Positions 17,008 through 26,793 are shown, counted from the stretch's first letter. The stretch: DNA of 64,000 nucleotides from VAZQ01 sp963841105 (GCA_963841105.1 CAWJCB010000024.1:62001-126000); one strand, 5' to 3'. Program-made: numbers and translations. The notes: generated by a model not told the origin, from the letters alone.

Positions 17008-17625
17008 ATGATGATCCTGCCCGCGATTTTCTTTTATCTTTTTGCGTGCACATGCGTTGCCGCCGCATTCATGGTAATCGCGTCGAGAAATCCGGTGCAC
17101 TCGGTGTTGTTTCTGATACTTGCTTTTGTCAACGCGGCCGGTTTGTTCGTGCTGCTCGGCGCGGAATTCCTGGCGATGATTCTGATAATCGTATATGTCG
17201 GCGCGGTTCTGGTGCTGTTTCTTTTTGTCGTGATGATGCTCGATGTTAACTTCGCCGAGCTGCGCCAGGGCTTTTTGCAGTATCTTCCTGTCGGTGCCTT
17301 CATCGGCATCATCCTCCTCATCGAGCTGCTCTTGGTGGTATTCGGCTGGACGGTCGCACCGGATCTGCACCAGGTAATCGCCGTCCCGATTCCTCCGGCG
17401 GCCAAAGTGCCCAATGCCGAAGCCCTGGGGCATGTTCTCTACACGAGCTATGTGTATTTTTTTCAAGCAGCGGGGGTAGTGCTGTTGGTCGCCATGATCG
17501 GCTCAATCGTGTTGACGCTGCAACATAAACCAAACGTGCGGCGGCAGAACGTTGCGGGTCAGATCGCGAGACACAAGAACACTGCCATCGAGATCGTCAA
17601 AGTACGACCTGGGCAGGGACTGTAA
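17008..17625 (+). CDS. nuoJ: NADH-quinone oxidoreductase subunit J
   Basis: Membrane subunit of 205 residues with five transmembrane helices. Helix III contains the conserved LGAEFLAMILIIVYVGAVLVLFLFVVMML, with the pi-bulge region that links the quinone site to the proton channels. Start at the first of two tandem ATGs (17008). The GTG at 17005 is also in frame. Three bases separate it from nuoI. Confidence 0.95.
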   Translation: MMILPAIFFYLFACTCVAAAFMVIASRNPVHSVLFLILAFVNAAGLFVLLGAEFLAMILIIVYVGAVLVLFLFVVMMLDVNFAELRQGFLQYLPVGAFIGIILLIELLLVVFGWTVAPDLHQVIAVPIPPAAKVPNAEALGHVLYTSYVYFFQAAGVVLLVAMIGSIVLTLQHKPNVRRQNVAGQIARHKNTAIEIVKVRPGQGL

Positions 17626-17648
17626 AGACATCCAACGCGGCACAAGAC

Positions 17649-17954
17649 ATGATTGGGCTCGGCCACTATCTCACGCTTGCCGCCATTCTTTTCACGATCG
17701 GTATCTTCGGCATATTTCTCAACCGCAAGAACGTGATCATCATTCTAATGTCGGTCGAGCTGATCCTGCTTGCGGTCAACATCAATCTGGTCGCATTCTC
17801 CAGCTTTCTTGGCGATCTTGTCGGGCAGGTCTATGCGCTGCTGGTGCTCACAGTGGCGGCGGCGGAAGCTGCCATCGGTTTGTCGATCCTCGTGGCCTAT
17901 TACCGAAACCGTGGCTCGATTGCCGTAGAAAACATTAATTTGATGAAGGGCTGA
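17649..17954 (+). CDS. nuoK: NADH-quinone oxidoreductase subunit K
   Basis: 101-residue membrane subunit with three transmembrane helices. The two conserved membrane glutamates for proton transfer are in MSVELILLAVN (helix II) and TVAAAEAAIGL (helix III). Length and start (MIGLGHYLTL) are standard for the family. It sits 23 bases after nuoJ and 10 before nuoL. Confidence 0.97.
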   Translation: MIGLGHYLTLAAILFTIGIFGIFLNRKNVIIILMSVELILLAVNINLVAFSSFLGDLVGQVYALLVLTVAAAEAAIGLSILVAYYRNRGSIAVENINLMKG

Positions 17955-17964
17955 GCGTCTTACA

Positions 17965-20055
17965 ATGTATCAGGCGATCGTGTTTCTGCCGCTCCTCGGC
18001 GCAATCGTGGCAGCCTTGATTGCTCTGGCCGGCGCCCACGCGCGCCATCCCGGCCCCGATCCCGCGGCAGAAGATCATGCGCAGGGCCCGGTGGGCGAGA
18101 GACTTGCCCGTTCGGCGCCGATGCCGGATGAGGCGGACGCAGCTCTTGTTCCCTCTGCATCCGATCCGGAGGTCCGTCAACCACCGGCTGCCGGTTCGCG
18201 GTTCGCTGAGATTGTGACCACCGTATTCCTGTTCGCCTCGATGGTGCTCTCATGGTTAGCCTTTGTGGATGTCGGATTTGCTCATCACGATGCCCGTATC
18301 TCGCTCTTGCCCTGGATTGTCTCGGGTGACCTCAAGATTGATTGGGCGCTGCGGATAGACACGCTGACCGCAGTCATGCTGGTCGTCGTCAGCACAATCT
18401 CCGCCTTCGTGCATCTCTATTCGATGGGCTATATGGAGGAGGATCCGCACCGACCGCGCTTCTTTTCATATCTGTCGCTGTTCACCTTCGCCATGCTGAT
18501 GCTGGTGACGGCCGACAACCTGGTTCAGCTGTTTTTTGGCTGGGAAGGGGTCGGATTGATGAGCTATCTGCTCATCGGCTTCTGGTATCACAAGCCGGAA
18601 GCGAATGCGGCGGCGATCAAGGCTTTCATCGTCAATCGTGTGGGCGATTTCGGGTTTTCGCTCGGCATTTTTGCCGTGTTCATGATGACGGGAGCCATCG
18701 ATCTCGACACGGTGTTCGCACAGGCCCCGGCGCTGAGCGGCAAGACCATCCACTTTTTGAGCTGGAATTGGGAGGCACTCACCGTGATTTGCCTCCTGCT
18801 GTTCATGGGCGCCATGGGAAAATCGGCGCAGTTCCTGCTGCACACGTGGCTGCCCGACGCCATGGAGGGCCCGACCCCCGTCTCCGCGCTCATTCACGCT
18901 GCCACCATGGTCACGGCCGGGGTGTTCATGGTTGCCAGGCTCTCTCCTCTGTTTGATCTTGCTCCGCATGCACAAACCTTTGTCACCTTCATCGGGGCAA
19001 CCACCGCATTTTTCGCGGCAACAGTCGCCCTGGTGCAGAATGATATCAAACGGATCATTGCGTATTCGACTTGCTCGCAGCTCGGCTACATGTTCGTTGC
19101 CATGGGCACGGGCGCCTACTCGATAGGAATGTTTCACCTTTTCACTCACGCCTTCTTCAAGGCGCTTCTATTCCTCGGCTCGGGCTCGGTGATTCTGGCA
19201 ATGCATCACGAGCAGGACATCCGCCATATGGGCGGTCTCAAAGACAGGATCCCGTTCACCTATTGGACTATGTTGATCGGCACCCTGGCGCTTACCGGCT
19301 TTCCTCTTACTGCCGGATATTTTTCCAAGGATGCCATCATCGAGGCCGCCTACGTGAGCCGTGATCCGATGGCGCTTTATGCTTTTTGGGCGACCGTCGT
19401 GGCGGCCGCGTTTACTGCGTTCTATTCCTGGCGGCTGATGTTCATGACGTTTCACGGCCGTCCCTACGATCGTCACCACTTCGAGCAGGCGCACGAGAGT
19501 CCGTTAGTAATGATCATTCCACTCGGCTTTCTGGCAGTTGGGTCGATCCTGTCCGGCTTTCCCTTTCACGACCTGTTCGTCGGGCACGGCGTGAAGGAAT
19601 TTTTCGGAGACTCTCTCCGGTTTGCGCAGGGAAATGACATCCTCGAGGACATGCATCACGTGCCTTACGCGGCGGCGATCCTGCCCACTGTCATGATGGC
19701 GATTGGATTTGTCATTGCGTGGGAGTTTTATATCCGGCGTCCAGAGCTGCCGGTTGAGCTCGCCCGCCAGCACGAGTTGCTGTACCGATTCCTGCTCAAC
19801 AAGTGGTATTTCGATGAGCTCTACGATCTCTTGATCGTCCGTCCGACCATATGGCTCGGCCGAATTTTGTGGAAGCAGGGCGACGGCTGGCTGATCGACG
19901 GTTTCGGACCGGACGGAGTCTCAGCGCGCGTGCTTGATGTCACGCGGGGAGCGGTGCGCCTGCAGACCGGTTATCTTTATCACTACGCCTTCGCCATGCT
20001 GATAGGCGTGGCTGCCTTCATCACCTGGTTCATGCTCGGCGGTCGGACGGGCTGA
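17965..20055 (+). CDS. nuoL: NADH-quinone oxidoreductase subunit L
   Basis: Antiporter-like proton-pumping subunit, 696 residues. The conserved membrane acid lies in FFGWEGVGLMSYLLIGFW, the key lysines in MGKSAQFLLHTWLPDAMEGPTPVSALIHAATMV, and a C-terminal amphipathic arm follows. There is an odd hydrophilic insertion of about 50 residues (residues ~26-77, rich in Pro, Ala, Asp, Glu) between the first and second transmembrane helices, where most NuoL proteins have a short loop. It keeps the reading frame. It ends two bases before nuoM. Confidence 0.96.
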   Translation: MYQAIVFLPLLGAIVAALIALAGAHARHPGPDPAAEDHAQGPVGERLARSAPMPDEADAALVPSASDPEVRQPPAAGSRFAEIVTTVFLFASMVLSWLAFVDVGFAHHDARISLLPWIVSGDLKIDWALRIDTLTAVMLVVVSTISAFVHLYSMGYMEEDPHRPRFFSYLSLFTFAMLMLVTADNLVQLFFGWEGVGLMSYLLIGFWYHKPEANAAAIKAFIVNRVGDFGFSLGIFAVFMMTGAIDLDTVFAQAPALSGKTIHFLSWNWEALTVICLLLFMGAMGKSAQFLLHTWLPDAMEGPTPVSALIHAATMVTAGVFMVARLSPLFDLAPHAQTFVTFIGATTAFFAATVALVQNDIKRIIAYSTCSQLGYMFVAMGTGAYSIGMFHLFTHAFFKALLFLGSGSVILAMHHEQDIRHMGGLKDRIPFTYWTMLIGTLALTGFPLTAGYFSKDAIIEAAYVSRDPMALYAFWATVVAAAFTAFYSWRLMFMTFHGRPYDRHHFEQAHESPLVMIIPLGFLAVGSILSGFPFHDLFVGHGVKEFFGDSLRFAQGNDILEDMHHVPYAAAILPTVMMAIGFVIAWEFYIRRPELPVELARQHELLYRFLLNKWYFDELYDLLIVRPTIWLGRILWKQGDGWLIDGFGPDGVSARVLDVTRGAVRLQTGYLYHYAFAMLIGVAAFITWFMLGGRTG

Positions 20056-20057
20056 GC

Positions 20058-21566
20058 ATGAGCTGGCCAATCCTCTCCGTGATGACGTTCCTGCCGCTCG
20101 TTGGCGCGCTTTTTATTGTCGGGATGAGGGGTGACGGCGATGCCGAAAGACGCAATGCGCGCTGGATCGCCCTTTGGACGACTCTGATCACCTTTGCCAT
20201 TTCGTTGATCGCACTCCACCGTTTCGACCCAACCTCCCCGGAATTTCAGTTCGTCGAAAAGCAGCCCTGGCTTGGCGGTGCCGTTAGCTATCACATGGGG
20301 GTTGACGGAATTTCCTTGCCTTTTGTCATTCTCACCGCGGCGCTGATGCCGATTTGCATCATCGCGAGCTGGCAACCCATCCAGCAGCGCGTGCAGGAAT
20401 ATATGGCTGCTTTTCTGGTGCTCGAGACGCTTATGCTGGGCACGTTTACCGCTCTCGACCTCATTGTGTTCTATCTGTTTTTCGAGGGTGGCCTGATTCC
20501 GATGTTCATGATCATTGGCATCTGGGGCGGACCGCGCCGGGTCTACGCAAGCTTCAAGTTCTTCCTTTATACGCTGCTCGGCTCCGTGCTCATGCTGCTT
20601 GCCATCATGGCGATGTACTGGGATGCGGGAACCACGGATATTGCCGTGCTGCTCCGGCACAGTTTTGCACGCAGTCTGCAGACTTGGGCCTGGCTTGCCT
20701 TCTTTGCTTCTTTTGCTGTGAAGCTGCCGATGTGGCCTGTGCACACCTGGCTGCCCGATGCTCACGTCGAGGCGCCGACTGCCGGATCGGTGATCCTGGC
20801 AGCCATCCTCCTGAAAATGGGCGGTTATGGGTTCCTGCGGTTCTCACTGCCTATGTTTCCGGCGGCATCGCACGATCTTGCTCCCTTGGTGTTTGCGTTA
20901 TCGGTGATTGCGGTGATCTATACTTCCCTGGTCGCCTTGGTGCAGGAGGATATGAAAAAGCTCATCGCCTATTCCTCTGTCGCGCATATGGGATTCGTAA
21001 CCATGGGTATCTTCGCGGCGACGGTCCAAGGCGTTGCCGGCGGAATTTTTCAGATGATCTCGCATGGCATCGTCTCCGCGGCCCTCTTCCTGTGCGTGGG
21101 AGTCGTCTATGATCGCATGCACACGCGCGAGATCGCAGCCTATGGCGGGCTGATCGATCGCATGCCGCTTTATGCTGCGGCTTTCATGGTGTTCACCCTG
21201 GCAAACCTTGCGCTGCCGGGGACGTCGGGCTTTGTCGGCGAATTCCTAACGCTGATCGGAACGTTCAAGGTGAACACCTGGGTCGCGGCGCTCGCCACAA
21301 TAGGCACCATACTGTCGGCCGCCTATGCGCTCTGGCTCTACCGCAAGATCATCTTCGGTCGGCTTACAAAACCGAGCCTGGCTGCAATCATGGACCTGAA
21401 TTACCGCGAGGTCATCACGCTCGCGCCGCTGGTCCTGTTGACGCTTCTGTTCGGCCTCTATCCGAAGCCGGTGCTCGACATGTCGGCGGCATCGGTCACG
21501 CAGCTCCTCGATAATTACAATCAAGCTCTCGGCGCCGCCAAGACCGTCACTCTGCTGGGAAGGTAG
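20058..21566 (+). CDS. nuoM: NADH-quinone oxidoreductase subunit M
   Basis: Second antiporter-like proton-pumping subunit, 502 residues with about 14 transmembrane helices. Key motifs are FFEGGLIPMFMIIGIWGG (membrane glutamate), KLPMWPVHTWLPDAHVEAPTAGSVILAAILLKMGGYG and HGIVSAALFLCVGV. Five bases separate it from nuoN and two from nuoL, so these are tightly coupled. Confidence 0.96.
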   Translation: MSWPILSVMTFLPLVGALFIVGMRGDGDAERRNARWIALWTTLITFAISLIALHRFDPTSPEFQFVEKQPWLGGAVSYHMGVDGISLPFVILTAALMPICIIASWQPIQQRVQEYMAAFLVLETLMLGTFTALDLIVFYLFFEGGLIPMFMIIGIWGGPRRVYASFKFFLYTLLGSVLMLLAIMAMYWDAGTTDIAVLLRHSFARSLQTWAWLAFFASFAVKLPMWPVHTWLPDAHVEAPTAGSVILAAILLKMGGYGFLRFSLPMFPAASHDLAPLVFALSVIAVIYTSLVALVQEDMKKLIAYSSVAHMGFVTMGIFAATVQGVAGGIFQMISHGIVSAALFLCVGVVYDRMHTREIAAYGGLIDRMPLYAAAFMVFTLANLALPGTSGFVGEFLTLIGTFKVNTWVAALATIGTILSAAYALWLYRKIIFGRLTKPSLAAIMDLNYREVITLAPLVLLTLLFGLYPKPVLDMSAASVTQLLDNYNQALGAAKTVTLLGR

Positions 21567-21571
21567 CCGGC

Positions 21572-23008
21572 ATGATGCAATCAGCGCGAATGCCCGATCT
21601 GCTGCCCATCCTGCCGGAGGTTGTGCTGGCGATCGGCGCGATGTTGCTGCTGCTGGCAGGAACATTCGGGGGTCGCAATGCGTGGAGCACGATCGCTGTC
21701 GCCGCTATCGTATTGCTGGTGGCAACAGGGGTTATCGTCGTCTGGCTCCCGGGAGATAAGCTCGTGACCTTCGGTGGCAGCTTTGTGGTGGACAGCTTTG
21801 CCCGGTTTCTCAAGCTTCTTGCGCTGATCGGGTCGGCCGCGTCCATTTTGATGTCGCGGGAATTTCTTTCCCACGAGAAGCAGCAGCGATCCGAATACCC
21901 GGTGCTGATTCTGCTTTCAACCGCCGGAATGATGATGCTCATTTCGGCGAATGATTTGATCGCCCTCTATCTGGGGCTCGAACTGATGAGTCTCGCTCTC
22001 TATGTCCTCGCAGCGATTGATCGTGATTCCATGCGGTTGACGGAGGCTGGACTGAAATATTTTGTTCTCGGCGCCCTGTCGTCCGGCATGCTGCTGTACG
22101 GAGCCTCTCTCATCTACGGCTTTACCGGAACGGTTTCCTTTGCCGGCATCGCCAAGGCCGCGCGGGAACCGGGACTCGGACTGATCTTTGGCCTCGTCTT
22201 CCTGTTCGCCGGATTCTGCTTCAAGATATCGGCAGTTCCGTTTCACATGTGGACGCCCGACGTCTACGAGGGCGCGCCCACCCCGATCACCACCTTCTTC
22301 GCTGCCGCTCCAAAAGTTGCAGCAATCGCGGTGTTTGTGCGAACCGCCATTGTCGCTTTTCCTGCGATACTCACTCAGTGGCAGCAGATCGTGGTCTTCA
22401 TCGCCATAGCCTCGATGGCGCTCGGTTCCTTTGCAGCCATCGGACAGCGAAACATCAAACGGCTGATGGCTTATTCGTCCATTGGCCATATGGGGTTTGC
22501 GTTGATTGGACTTGCTGCAGGCACGCCGGAGGGCGTGCAGGGTGTTCTCGTCTACATCGCCATCTACGTCGCTATGACGCTTGGAACCTTCGCGTGTATC
22601 CTAGCCATGCGTCGCGACGGCAAAATGGTCGAAGACATCAGCGATCTCGCGGGCCTTGCGCGTACCAAACCGATGATGGCCTTTTTTTTCGCCATGCTGC
22701 TGTTCTCGCTGGCCGGCATTCCTCCGCTCGCCGGCTTTTTCGCCAAGTTTTACGTGTTTCTGGCAGCAATACAGGCTGGCCTCTTTCTGCTCGCCGTGGT
22801 GGGAGTCGTGACCAGCGTCGTCGGCGCCTATTACTATCTTGCCATCGTCAAAGTCATCTATTTCGACGAGCCCGCCACTAGGTTTGAGCCGATGCCGCGG
22901 GAGCTTGGCGCGGTGCTTGCCGTGAGCGGGCTTTTCAATCTGTTGTTTTTCGTCTACCCGGGACCGCTGGTCGAGGCGGCCAACGCGGCCGCGCGGTCGC
23001 TGTTCTGA
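21572..23008 (+). CDS. nuoN: NADH-quinone oxidoreductase subunit N
   Basis: Third antiporter-like subunit, 478 residues, last core gene of the operon. Diagnostic segments are YLGLELMSLALYVLAAIDRDS (membrane glutamate), CFKISAVPFHMWTPDVYEGAPTPIT and AYSSIGHMGFALIGL. ATG at 21572, followed by a second Met at residue 7. birA begins 9 bases after its stop, so the transcript may continue. Confidence 0.96.
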   Translation: MMQSARMPDLLPILPEVVLAIGAMLLLLAGTFGGRNAWSTIAVAAIVLLVATGVIVVWLPGDKLVTFGGSFVVDSFARFLKLLALIGSAASILMSREFLSHEKQQRSEYPVLILLSTAGMMMLISANDLIALYLGLELMSLALYVLAAIDRDSMRLTEAGLKYFVLGALSSGMLLYGASLIYGFTGTVSFAGIAKAAREPGLGLIFGLVFLFAGFCFKISAVPFHMWTPDVYEGAPTPITTFFAAAPKVAAIAVFVRTAIVAFPAILTQWQQIVVFIAIASMALGSFAAIGQRNIKRLMAYSSIGHMGFALIGLAAGTPEGVQGVLVYIAIYVAMTLGTFACILAMRRDGKMVEDISDLAGLARTKPMMAFFFAMLLFSLAGIPPLAGFFAKFYVFLAAIQAGLFLLAVVGVVTSVVGAYYYLAIVKVIYFDEPATRFEPMPRELGAVLAVSGLFNLLFFVYPGPLVEAANAAARSLF

Positions 23009-23017
23009 AATTGCGTC

Positions 23018-23797
23018 ATGATCATGCTCGATGCCATGGCGGCCGCTGCAGGCGTTCGGTTGATCGCGCACGAGGTGCTCGGCTCGACTAATACAGAGGC
23101 GCTGGAACTTGCCCGGCAAGGCGAGCGCGGGCCTCTCTGGGTCCTTGCCGAGCGGCAGACCGCGGGACGCGGTCGCCGCGGTCGCGCTTGGCTGTCGAGG
23201 CCGGGCAATTTTTTTGCCAGCCTGCTGCTCACCTCACCTGCACCGCCTCGCTGCTGGCCACAACTGTCGATGGTTGCCGCGCTTGCAATCTACGACGCGA
23301 TAAGCGAGCTCGCCTCGGCGCTCATTCCTGGGATTACGATCAAATGGCCGAATGATCTTCTGCTCGGGCAAGCGAAGTTCGCCGGCATTTTAATTGAAGG
23401 GGAGGGCGTCACTGATGGCGCGGTCGCAATTGGCATTGGCGTGAACTGTGTGTCTCACCCTGTAAGCACCGATCTGCGGGCAACTGATCTGGCCGCCGCC
23501 GGCGTTTCGATTACGCCCGGAATGCTGATCGGATCACTTTCGGCAAAGATGATTGGACGGCTGGAGCAATGGAATCGAGGTGAAGGCTTTCCTGGAGTAC
23601 GTGCCGACTGGATCGCCCGTGCTGCCGGTCTTGGCGAAATCGTATGCATACGCCTTGCGGACCGCGAGTTGTCCGGACGTTTTGAGACGCTTGACGAAGA
23701 CGGTGGTCTGGTGCTGCGGGCAGCGAATGGCCGTACCCAGCTCGTTTCTGCCGCGGACATGATCCTGGGCGCCCCGGTTGTCGCCAAGGTGAGCTAG
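23018..23797 (+). CDS. birA: Biotin--[acetyl-CoA-carboxylase] ligase
   Basis: Cytoplasmic enzyme that activates biotin with ATP and attaches it to BCCP and other biotin carriers, 259 residues. The biotinyl-AMP loop GRGRRGRAWLSRPGNFFASL and KWPNDLLLGQAKFAGILIE are present, with the C-terminal SH3-like domain (LSGRFETLDEDGGLVLR). There is no N-terminal helix-turn-helix, so unlike E. coli BirA it is not a repressor. It is linked to the end of the nuo operon, and rnj follows 16 bases later. Confidence 0.94.
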   Translation: MIMLDAMAAAAGVRLIAHEVLGSTNTEALELARQGERGPLWVLAERQTAGRGRRGRAWLSRPGNFFASLLLTSPAPPRCWPQLSMVAALAIYDAISELASALIPGITIKWPNDLLLGQAKFAGILIEGEGVTDGAVAIGIGVNCVSHPVSTDLRATDLAAAGVSITPGMLIGSLSAKMIGRLEQWNRGEGFPGVRADWIARAAGLGEIVCIRLADRELSGRFETLDEDGGLVLRAANGRTQLVSAADMILGAPVVAKVS

Positions 23798-23813
23798 TCC
23801 AACGGACACGCGC

Positions 23814-25487
23814 GTGCCTACTCACCCTGATGAGCTTGTCTTCACCCCGCTGGGCGGAGCCGGCGAGATTGGCATGAATCTCGCGCTTTATGGCTTCGGA
23901 CCAGAACAGCATCGGCATTGGCTTGCGGTAGACCTCGGGGTTGCCTTTGCCGGTGAGGACCTGCCGGGGATCGATCTTATTCTTCCGGATATCCGCTATC
24001 TGATCGAAGAGCGTCGCAACCTTCTGGGTCTCGTGCTCACCCATGCTCACGAAGATCATTTTGGCGCTCTCATCGATCTGTGGCCACAGCTTGCGGTCCC
24101 TGTGCATGCAACGCCGTTTACTGCCGCTCTCCTCGCTGCCAAGCGACAAGGCGAAGCCGGCGCGCCAAATATCCCGGTCAATATCGTTTCACTGGGCGGC
24201 CGGTTCCGCGTCGGCCCGTTTGATATCGAGCTTGTTTCGATGGCTCATTCGATTCCTGAATCCAACGGGCTTATCATCCGAACGCCGCTGGGCAGCGTGC
24301 TGCATACCGGCGATTGGAAGATTGACCTCAGTCCGGTGATTGGTCCGCCCACCGATGAAGCAAAGCTGCGCGCTCTCGGGGATGAGGGATGTCTGGCGCT
24401 GATTGGCGACTCTACCAATGCCGTACGCGAGGGACGCTCGCCCTCGGAATCCGACGTCGCAAAATGTCTCGGAGACCTCATTCGAACCGCGCCCCGACGC
24501 GTTGCCGTGACAACCTTTGCATCCAACGTCGCACGCTTGCGCACCGTGGCGGAGGCTGCGGCGACGTGTGAACGCGAGGTTGTCGTCGTCGGTCGCGCGA
24601 TGGATCGCGTTGTGCAGGTCGCGCGCGAGACCGGCTATCTCGACGGCATCAAGGAGTTTCGATCCGCCGACATTTACGGACATCTGCCTCCCGACAAGGT
24701 GGTTGCGCTCTGCACCGGCAGCCAAGGCGAGCCGCGCGCGGCGCTGTCGCGTATTGCGCAGGATGATCATCCCGATGTGGCATTCTCGCGCGGCGATCGG
24801 GTGATCTTTTCATCGCGCGCAATTCCCGGCAACGAGAAAGCGGTGATGCGGGTGATCAACGGGCTCGTCACTCAGGGTGTGGAGGTCATCACCGATCGCA
24901 CCGATCTGGTTCATGCCTCCGGGCACCCACGCATGGACGAGCTCAGGGACATGATCCGTTGGGTACGCCCCAGGATTCTGCTGCCGGTGCACGGCGAGCC
25001 GCTCCACATGGCCGAGCATGCCGAGCTCGCCCGCCGTGCCGGCGTCCCCAAGGTAATGGCGTGCCGGGATGGCGAACTTATTCGTTTAGCGCCGAACGGA
25101 CCTGAGAAGATCGACGAGGTGCCCGCAGGCCGCCTATATAAGGACGGCTCGCTGCTGGTCAGTGCGGAGGAGCGTACTGTTGCTGATCGTCGCCGTCTCG
25201 GTTTTGCCGGCGTCATTTCAATTGCATTGGCGCTCAGCGACAAAGGCGAGCTTCTTGGCGGCGAGCCCATGATTACCCTCACCGGCATCCCTTCGGCGAC
25301 TGCGCAGGGCGACAATACCGCCAATGTCGTGCTTGCGGCCGCGCTTGAGGCTTTCGAGAGCCTGCCGCGTGCGCGCCGACGCGACCCGGAAGCAGTGGGG
25401 GAGGCGATTCGCCGTGCAATTCGCGGTGTGATGAGTGCTGCGTGGAACAAGAAACCGATTTGCCACGTGCATGTGCTGGAAGTCTGA
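23814..25487 (+). CDS. rnj: Ribonuclease J
   Basis: Metallo-beta-lactamase/beta-CASP ribonuclease of 557 residues with endo- and 5'-3' exonuclease activity in RNA maturation and decay. The Zn motif THAHEDH lies at residues ~75-81, then GDWKIDLSP (residues ~168-176), the beta-CASP TTFASN, CTGSQGEP and the HASGHP and PVHGEP motifs. The start is the GTG at 23814; translation begins PTHPDELVFTPLGGAGEIG. It belongs to the nuo-birA-rnj-mce gene order common in this order of bacteria. Confidence 0.95.
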   Translation: MPTHPDELVFTPLGGAGEIGMNLALYGFGPEQHRHWLAVDLGVAFAGEDLPGIDLILPDIRYLIEERRNLLGLVLTHAHEDHFGALIDLWPQLAVPVHATPFTAALLAAKRQGEAGAPNIPVNIVSLGGRFRVGPFDIELVSMAHSIPESNGLIIRTPLGSVLHTGDWKIDLSPVIGPPTDEAKLRALGDEGCLALIGDSTNAVREGRSPSESDVAKCLGDLIRTAPRRVAVTTFASNVARLRTVAEAAATCEREVVVVGRAMDRVVQVARETGYLDGIKEFRSADIYGHLPPDKVVALCTGSQGEPRAALSRIAQDDHPDVAFSRGDRVIFSSRAIPGNEKAVMRVINGLVTQGVEVITDRTDLVHASGHPRMDELRDMIRWVRPRILLPVHGEPLHMAEHAELARRAGVPKVMACRDGELIRLAPNGPEKIDEVPAGRLYKDGSLLVSAEERTVADRRRLGFAGVISIALALSDKGELLGGEPMITLTGIPSATAQGDNTANVVLAAALEAFESLPRARRRDPEAVGEAIRRAIRGVMSAAWNKKPICHVHVLEV

Positions 25488-25598
25488 TTCCTCCTGCTCT
25501 TATCGCGCAAGCAGATGCCGCCTACGTAAAATTAGCGCTTGTGACAACAGAGATGCTGGTCCTACAGGGCGGCGTGAGCCGGAGAAGGAACGAAACCA

Positions 25599-26003
25599 AT
25601 GATTGGGCGCCTCAATCACGTGGCCATCGCGGTGCGCGATGTTCTGAAAGCCGCGGAATTATACAAGCAAGCGCTCGGCGGGGAGATTTCCGACCCGGTG
25701 CCTCAACCCGATCACGGGGTTACGACACTCTTCATCACGCTCCCGAACACAAAGATCGAGCTCATCGCGCCACTCGGAGAATCTTCGCCTATTCTCAAAT
25801 TCCTTGACCGCAATCCTGACGGAGGTATTCACCACGTCTGTTACGAGGTCGACGACATCCACGCCGCGTGTGCCAAGCTCATGCGCGAAGGGGTGCGTGT
25901 GCTTGGAGACGGCAGCCCGAAGATCGGCGCGCACGGCAAGGCTGTCTTGTTTCTGCATCCCAAAGATACTTGCGGCACGCTTATCGAGCTCGAGCAGGCA
26001 TAG
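25599..26003 (+). CDS. mce: Methylmalonyl-CoA epimerase
   Basis: 134-residue VOC-fold enzyme interconverting (R)- and (S)-methylmalonyl-CoA in propionyl-CoA catabolism. Metal ligands fit the family: His7 in LNHVAIAV, the His in GGIHHVCYEVDD and the terminal Glu in GTLIELEQA. The central FITLPNTKIELIAPLGE is diagnostic. ATG at 25599 behind GGAGAAGGA. It is followed by a perfect hairpin that closes the rightward transcription unit. Confidence 0.94.
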   Translation: MIGRLNHVAIAVRDVLKAAELYKQALGGEISDPVPQPDHGVTTLFITLPNTKIELIAPLGESSPILKFLDRNPDGGIHHVCYEVDDIHAACAKLMREGVRVLGDGSPKIGAHGKAVLFLHPKDTCGTLIELEQA

Positions 26004-26006
26004 AAA

Positions 26007-26036
26007 TTCGGCTTGCTGCGTGAGCAGCAAGCCGAA
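26007..26036. terminator. Bidirectional hairpin between mce and a convergent gene
   Basis: Perfect 13-bp stem TTCGGCTTGCTGC / GCAGCAAGCCGAA with a GTGA loop, starting four bases after the mce stop and lying downstream of the convergent minus-strand gene. Confidence 0.7.
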
Positions 26037-26072
26037 ATGCGCGTGCAGAGCTGAAGCGGTCCGGAGCTCTGT

Positions 26073-26399
26073 TCAGTAGCCAAAACGGCGTGGGCCCCAA
26101 TAACGCGGACGCCAGCGCGGTGCGAAATAGCGCGGCGCCACTACGACGTCCTCATAGGCATATCCGGCCGCATAAGCCGCGTAGGGAGCCGCGTACGCAT
26201 AGCCGCCGTACGCGGCGCCGCCGCCGCAGCCGCAGCAAGAGCAGGACTGATAGTAATAGGGCTGCACCACGACTGGTGCCGGTGCATAGCAGCCGTATCC
26301 GCCGCAGGCAGCCGCCGGAGTTGCAGAACCAACTCCAAAGCAGATTCCAAGACTCAGTGCAGCCGCAACGCCGCTGAGTTTCAACGAACTTAGATTCAT
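26073..26399 (-). CDS. Secreted Gly/Tyr/Ala-rich hypothetical protein
   Basis: 108 residues, ATG at 26399 behind AAGGAGG. A signal peptide of about 30 residues ends near ATPAAA. The mature part has Cys-rich segments (ACGGYGCY, SCSCCGCGGG), then Tyr/Ala/Gly repeats, and ends in an Arg/Trp/Tyr-rich stretch (FAPRWRPRYWGPRRFGY). Such low-complexity surface or periplasmic proteins are frequent in Rhizobiales. No function is known. It points leftward, against its neighbours. Confidence 0.8.
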   Translation of the reverse strand: MNLSSLKLSGVAAALSLGICFGVGSATPAAACGGYGCYAPAPVVVQPYYYQSCSCCGCGGGAAYGGYAYAAPYAAYAAGYAYEDVVVAPRYFAPRWRPRYWGPRRFGY

Positions 26400-26523
26400 G
26401 TCCCAGCCTCCTTGATGTGTGCTTAAGTCATACCATCAATGAAGGTTTTGCGATACACGTGTGCGAATTCGATTTTCTCTTTACCTTAACTCTCTGATTT
26501 GAATCCTTTCAGGTAACAAAACA

Positions 26524-26793
26524 ATGTCGGTTGCGACCGCAATTGCAATCTATTTCGTCCTCTGGTGGATCGTGCTGTTCGCCGTGCTGCCATGGGGCGT
26601 GCGCAGTCAGGAGGAGAGTGGCCAAGTCTCCAAGGGCACCGACCCCGGAGCCCCGGCGATACCTCGTCTCACGCGCAAGCTCATGTGGACGACTGCTGTT
26701 GCCGCTGTGGTTTTCATGCTCGGTTACTTCATCTATGCGGACCACCTGATTGCCATCGACAAGCTGGCGAGTTGGCTTGGCCAGCCGGGCTAA
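26524..26793 (+). CDS. DUF1467 family membrane protein
   Basis: 89 residues, two transmembrane helices (TAIAIYFVLWWIVLFAVLPWG and KLMWTTAVAAVVFMLGYFIY) joined by a polar loop beginning VRSQEE. The WWIVLFAVLPWGVRSQ block is the DUF1467 hallmark. The family is almost always found next to proS and mce in alphaproteobacteria, as here. Its role is unknown. Confidence 0.9.
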   Translation: MSVATAIAIYFVLWWIVLFAVLPWGVRSQEESGQVSKGTDPGAPAIPRLTRKLMWTTAVAAVVFMLGYFIYADHLIAIDKLASWLGQPG

